Below, one piece after another: positions 62,777 to 64,000 of a DNA stretch of 64,000 nucleotides. Every line of letters starts with the position of its first letter. Position 1 is the first letter of the stretch. This DNA is from Deltaproteobacteria bacterium (GTDB lineage Bacteria; Myxococcota; Myxococcia; Myxococcales; SZAS-1), in NCBI GenBank assembly GCA_018266075.1, contig JAFEBB010000007.1, positions 62,001 through 126,000 on the forward strand, in the 5' to 3' direction. Position numbers and translations under genes: made by a program. Below the pieces are notes generated by a model, which was not told where the DNA came from, did not search any database, and saw nothing but the letters and a program-made list of their open reading frames with translations.

Positions 62777-64000
62777 ATGACCGTCACTTGTTCCAAGTGC
62801 CATGGAGAGTTCGCGGTCGAGGACCTCTACGAGGGCGCTCGCTGTCCCAACTGCAAGAACGTGGTCGAGCTGCCCGGGGAGTTCCCCACCGCGCCCGAGA
62901 ACGCGCGGCTGCAGCGCGCCGATGGCCGCAAGCCCACCGCGGAGGTGTCCGCTGCCATCGCGGGCCCGAGCACGCCGTCGAATCGCCTGCGCGAGATGAC
63001 GGAGCGGCAGCCCACGCGGCCAGCGAAGGAGATCTCAGTCCCGAGCGCGAAGCTGCCGCAAAAGGAGATCTCGGTCCGCAGCGCGAGCCTGCCGCCCAGG
63101 CGCGAGGTGTCGGTTCCCGGGGCGAAGTTCACGCCGGACGCGCCCAAGACGGATGTGAGCTCGCCCAAGGTTCCGACTGCGCCGCCCGCGCGCGTGGCGA
63201 GCTCGCCGCGCGTACCGGTCCCGCAGCCGGGCAGCCTCCCGGCGATGCCGAAGGGCATCCAGAAGCCGGCCGATGACGTGCCGTCGACGCTCGTCGAGGA
63301 CGCTCCGCAGACCGATCGCACCTCGACGCCGCTCGAGTCGCTGGAGGTGCAGTTGCCTTCGAGCCGGCCGCGTCCGGCCGAGCGCACGGCGCCGCTGCCC
63401 GAAGACGAGCCCACGCCGCTCTCGATGACGCCGGTGAAGCGCCCGGTGTCCGCCGAAGCGCCGCCGCCCGCGCCGCTGCCGGAGAAGCGCGCCGCGCAAG
63501 AGACCGCCGACTTGCCGATGGGCCGCATCCCCGCGCGCCGAGATGGACAGTCCGGGCCGCCGGGCCAGGACGAGCTCACGCAATCGCGCACGCTGGGCGG
63601 CTACGAGATCAAGCGGCGGCTGGGGCAGGGCGGCATGGGCACGGTGTACCTCGCGCGGCAGCTCTCGCTCGATCGCGACGTGGCCGTGAAGCTGCTGCAC
63701 CCTGCGCTCGCCAACGATGCGGAGTTTCTCACCCGCTTCACGCGCGAGGCGTACGCGGCGGCGCACCTCACGCACCACAACATCGTCCAGATCTTCGACA
63801 TCGGCTCCGACGCGGGGACCAAGTTCTACAGCATGGAGTTCGTGGACGGCTCCACGCTCGGCGCGCTCGTCGCCACGAAGGAGAAGATCGACCCCGAGGC
63901 CGCTGCGGGCTACGTGCTGCAGGCCGCGCGCGGGCTCGGCTACGCGCACCAGCAGGGCATCATCCACCGCGACATCAAGCCCGATAACTTGATGCTCAAC
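62777..64000 (+). CDS. Zinc-ribbon Ser/Thr kinase, N-terminal part
   Basis: The gene continues past the right edge; 408 codons are visible. Residues 1-35 form a zinc ribbon (CSKCHGEF ... CPNCKNVVEL). A long Pro/Ser/Ala/Thr-rich linker (about 40-270) is disordered. The Hanks-type kinase domain begins near residue 275 with LGQGGMGTVYLARQ and VAVKLLH, and reaches IIHRDIKPDNLMLN at the very end. No stop or activation segment is seen, so truncation is only from the window edge. The zinc ribbon could bind nucleic acid or a partner and is unusual for kinases. The ATG at 62777 precedes the ribbon directly. Confidence 0.9.
   Translation, partial: MTVTCSKCHGEFAVEDLYEGARCPNCKNVVELPGEFPTAPENARLQRADGRKPTAEVSAAIAGPSTPSNRLREMTERQPTRPAKEISVPSAKLPQKEISVRSASLPPRREVSVPGAKFTPDAPKTDVSSPKVPTAPPARVASSPRVPVPQPGSLPAMPKGIQKPADDVPSTLVEDAPQTDRTSTPLESLEVQLPSSRPRPAERTAPLPEDEPTPLSMTPVKRPVSAEAPPPAPLPEKRAAQETADLPMGRIPARRDGQSGPPGQDELTQSRTLGGYEIKRRLGQGGMGTVYLARQLSLDRDVAVKLLHPALANDAEFLTRFTREAYAAAHLTHHNIVQIFDIGSDAGTKFYSMEFVDGSTLGALVATKEKIDPEAAAGYVLQAARGLGYAHQQGIIHRDIKPDNLMLN

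Overview
The window is a GC-rich bacterial chromosome segment with nearly every base coding on one strand or the other. Its gene content points to a Myxococcota (myxobacterial-type deltaproteobacterium) genome. The signs are four Ser/Thr protein kinases (two with C-terminal PEGA-like repeats), two FHA-containing sigma-54 activators, about ten lipoproteins with Ser/Thr/Gly or Asp-Ala-Gly linkers, and Cys-rich modules. No species is claimed. No rRNA, tRNA, CRISPR array, IS element or phage block was recognised.

Layout. 1-3.5 kb: the end of a membrane permease gene and two linker-type lipoproteins, one of which ends in a heme-binding CxxCH cytochrome-like segment. 3.8-13.5 kb: a PEGA kinase, an FAD oxidoreductase, a metallophosphatase lipoprotein, an FHA/sigma-54 activator divergent from a lipoprotein with a possible -24/-12 promoter, and a polytopic membrane protein. 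13.6-19.8 kb: small envelope proteins, an MFS exporter, RtcB RNA ligase and an LssY_C protein. 19.9-23.2 kb: plsX overlapping an App1-like phosphatase, a REPIN-like palindromic element, then three small YqjD/YtxH-type membrane proteins. 23.2-31.1 kb: lipoproteins, an arylsulfatase, a SphA-like outer-membrane protein and RidA. 31.2-38.2 kb: cysE, a DUF885 peptidase and cysM, then a five-gene minus-strand operon of PRC-barrel-like, holin-X-like and DUF3618-like proteins, then Ku. 38.3-42.6 kb: hemerythrin, a response regulator fused to a KaiB domain, and imuA and imuB, each with its own SOS-box promoter. 42.7-48.7 kb: a kinase carrying a MshEN (GspE N-terminal, potential c-di-GMP) domain, a stand-alone sigma-70 region 1.1-like protein, GrpE, an HtrA-type protease lipoprotein and a PilZ protein. 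48.8-57.5 kb: glutamate dehydrogenase, two lipoproteins, an FHA-GAF-sigma-54 activator and a PEGA kinase operon. 57.7-64 kb: a creatininase-family protein, an unlisted 48-residue Arg-rich peptide, a LysR regulator, a GAF/HD-GYP protein and the start of a zinc-ribbon kinase cut by the window end.

Themes. Signalling: kinases, FHA activators, and three potential c-di-GMP components (MshEN kinase, PilZ, HD-GYP). Envelope and stress: YtxH, YqjD, PRC-barrel and holin-X proteins, GrpE, HtrA, Ku and ImuA/B. Noncoding highlights are two near-identical LexA-type promoters, a 109-bp REPIN-like element, and a dispersed palindrome TAACC-N4-GGTTA seen five times between 31 and 55 kb. Family calls rest on reading translated motifs, not on database searches.
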